64,000 bases of DNA from Streptococcus sp. bf_0095 (GTDB taxonomy: Bacteria > Bacillota > Bacilli > Lactobacillales > Streptococcaceae): the NCBI RefSeq assembly GCF_004166885.1, contig NZ_RCYU01000001.1, positions 744,001 to 808,000 of the forward strand, read 5' to 3'. A program made the position numbers and the translations under genes. The notes under the pieces are model-generated. The model worked only from the letters and a program-made list of their open reading frames with translations. It did no database searches and was not told where the DNA came from. Positions within the stretch are counted from its first letter, which is position 1. Every line of letters starts with the position of its first letter. Positions 63,429 through 64,000 of the stretch are shown in pieces.

Positions 63429-63818
63429 TTAAGTATCAATCTTCACAGGACCAATCTCAGCAATTCTAACTAGGTCAGAAGAACCCGATAACATCACATC
63501 ATTTTGGTTTATAAAATTGAATTCAACCTTATTCTCTAAAAAGAGCAGTTCCAGTTGTCCCTTAACCTTATGAATCCCCTTAGAATAAAAATGGATTTCA
63601 TCTAAATAAAAAAACTCTAAATTAATTTTTATGGCATTAAATGCACTTTTCTGCCACTTTTCAGGGAAGTCAGTTGGTAAATCATATACATAAAGGACAA
63701 GATCTAATTTGTAATCGTAACATAATACAGTATCAAGAAATACATTATTCAAGTCCAAATCACCATCAAACAAATGAATAATCTTTTCCTTCCCCACTAC
63801 TTTTTCAAACCATTTCAC
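63429..63818 (-). CDS. Imm50-like immunity protein
   Basis: A 129-residue beta-rich protein. The run DLVLYVYDLPTDFPEKWQKSAFNAIKINLEFF recalls Imm50 (paired strands after a DLP.DFP.KW motif). Starts with GTG, 8 nt after AGGAG. Assignment by pattern only. Confidence 0.5.
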   Translation of the reverse strand: MKWFEKVVGKEKIIHLFDGDLDLNNVFLDTVLCYDYKLDLVLYVYDLPTDFPEKWQKSAFNAIKINLEFFYLDEIHFYSKGIHKVKGQLELLFLENKVEFNFINQNDVMLSGSSDLVRIAEIGPVKIDT

Positions 63819-63870
63819 AGTATGAACTCCTTTTTAAAAATGAATATAAGTCTTCTTTTTAAGATTCATT

Positions 63871-63909
63871 GTTTCCCTCTTTAAGGAAGTGACAGTTTCT
63901 CTCTTTAAG
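63871..63909 (-). repeat. Two 15-nt direct repeats upstream of Imm50-like gene
   Basis: CTTAAAGAG[A/G]GAAAC occurs twice on the minus strand, 24 bp apart (63909-63895 and 63885-63871). Confidence 0.5.
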
Positions 63910-63915
63910 TAGATT

Positions 63916-64000
63916 TTAGAATAGACTAACTCTTCTGCCGTCCTTTCCTTTTGTAACGTCATTGATTAAGTCCTTGACGATAGATATATCGAACTGACGA
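63916..64000 (-). CDS. 3' end of a gene running in from the right edge (partial)
   Basis: A frame open to the window edge ends RQFDISIVKDLINDVTKGKD-GRRVSLF with TAA at 63916-63918. About 28 codons are visible. It precedes the immunity array, so it could be the toxin or another immunity gene; nothing in it identifies a domain. Confidence 0.4.
   Translation of the reverse strand, partial: RQFDISIVKDLINDVTKGKDGRRVSLF

Noticed and set aside
63245..63439. 64-codon minus-strand ORF between 63264 and 63429
   Set aside because: It overlaps two better genes, has no ribosome site and no protein-like pattern.

Overview
The window comes from a low-GC Gram-positive coccus, almost certainly an oral Streptococcus of the mitis/sanguinis type. 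The grounds are an arcABCDT arginine-deiminase operon flanked by an ArgR gene and a Crp/Fnr-type regulator, a comEA-comEC competence operon behind a ComX (CIN) box, a glmU-NUDIX-macP-mtnN block, a pbp2b-recR-ddl-murF block, and a galactose PTS joined to tagatose-6-phosphate genes. The species cannot be fixed from this sequence alone. No rRNA, tRNA, CRISPR array or intact insertion sequence was seen.

Layout. 1-7.9 kb: end of argR, then on the minus strand arcA-arcB-arcC-arcD-arcT with its regulator gene upstream; cre sites, an Fnr-like palindrome and internal hairpins suggest carbon and Flp control. 8-21.4 kb: housekeeping genes (beta-lactamase-fold serine hydrolase, HerA-like ATPase, sodA, DUF805, holA, comEA/comEC, plsC, a P-type ATPase, a tRNA methyltransferase, a GIY-YIG protein and a GNAT). 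21.6-28.9 kb: lacR and a gatABC-lacX-lacABCD operon that imports galactose/galactitol-type sugars and degrades them through tagatose 6-phosphate. 28.9-33.8 kb: cshA, corA, a TPP-riboswitch thiT gene, and two convincing promoter-plus-terminator units on the plus strand with no ORF, which look like small RNAs. 34-53.9 kb: prfC, DUF2207, three tandem TIGR02206 membrane proteins, cell-wall genes (murF, ddl, pbp2b), recR, exoA, nth, mtnN, macP, glmU, and a lone PEP-utilising TIM barrel.

54-64 kb is accessory. It is a same-strand run of at least 15 small genes, many of them recognisable immunity-protein types (several SUKH/SMI1-KNR4, DUF4304, an NTF2-fold type, a probable Imm50, two leucine-rich-repeat paralogues) with several unassigned ones. 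This is the usual appearance of an orphan-immunity array downstream of a polymorphic toxin. The toxin is not in the window and would lie beyond the right edge. Signs of decay (possible homopolymer frameshifts, a gene remnant) are present.

How parts work together: arc genes give ATP, ammonia and acid tolerance; the gat/lac operon is LacR- and CcpA-controlled; the candidate RNA at 29.1 kb carries a cre next to its start and a Shine-Dalgarno-complementary stretch, so it may extend CcpA control post-transcriptionally. All family assignments are from reading the sequence; no database search was run.
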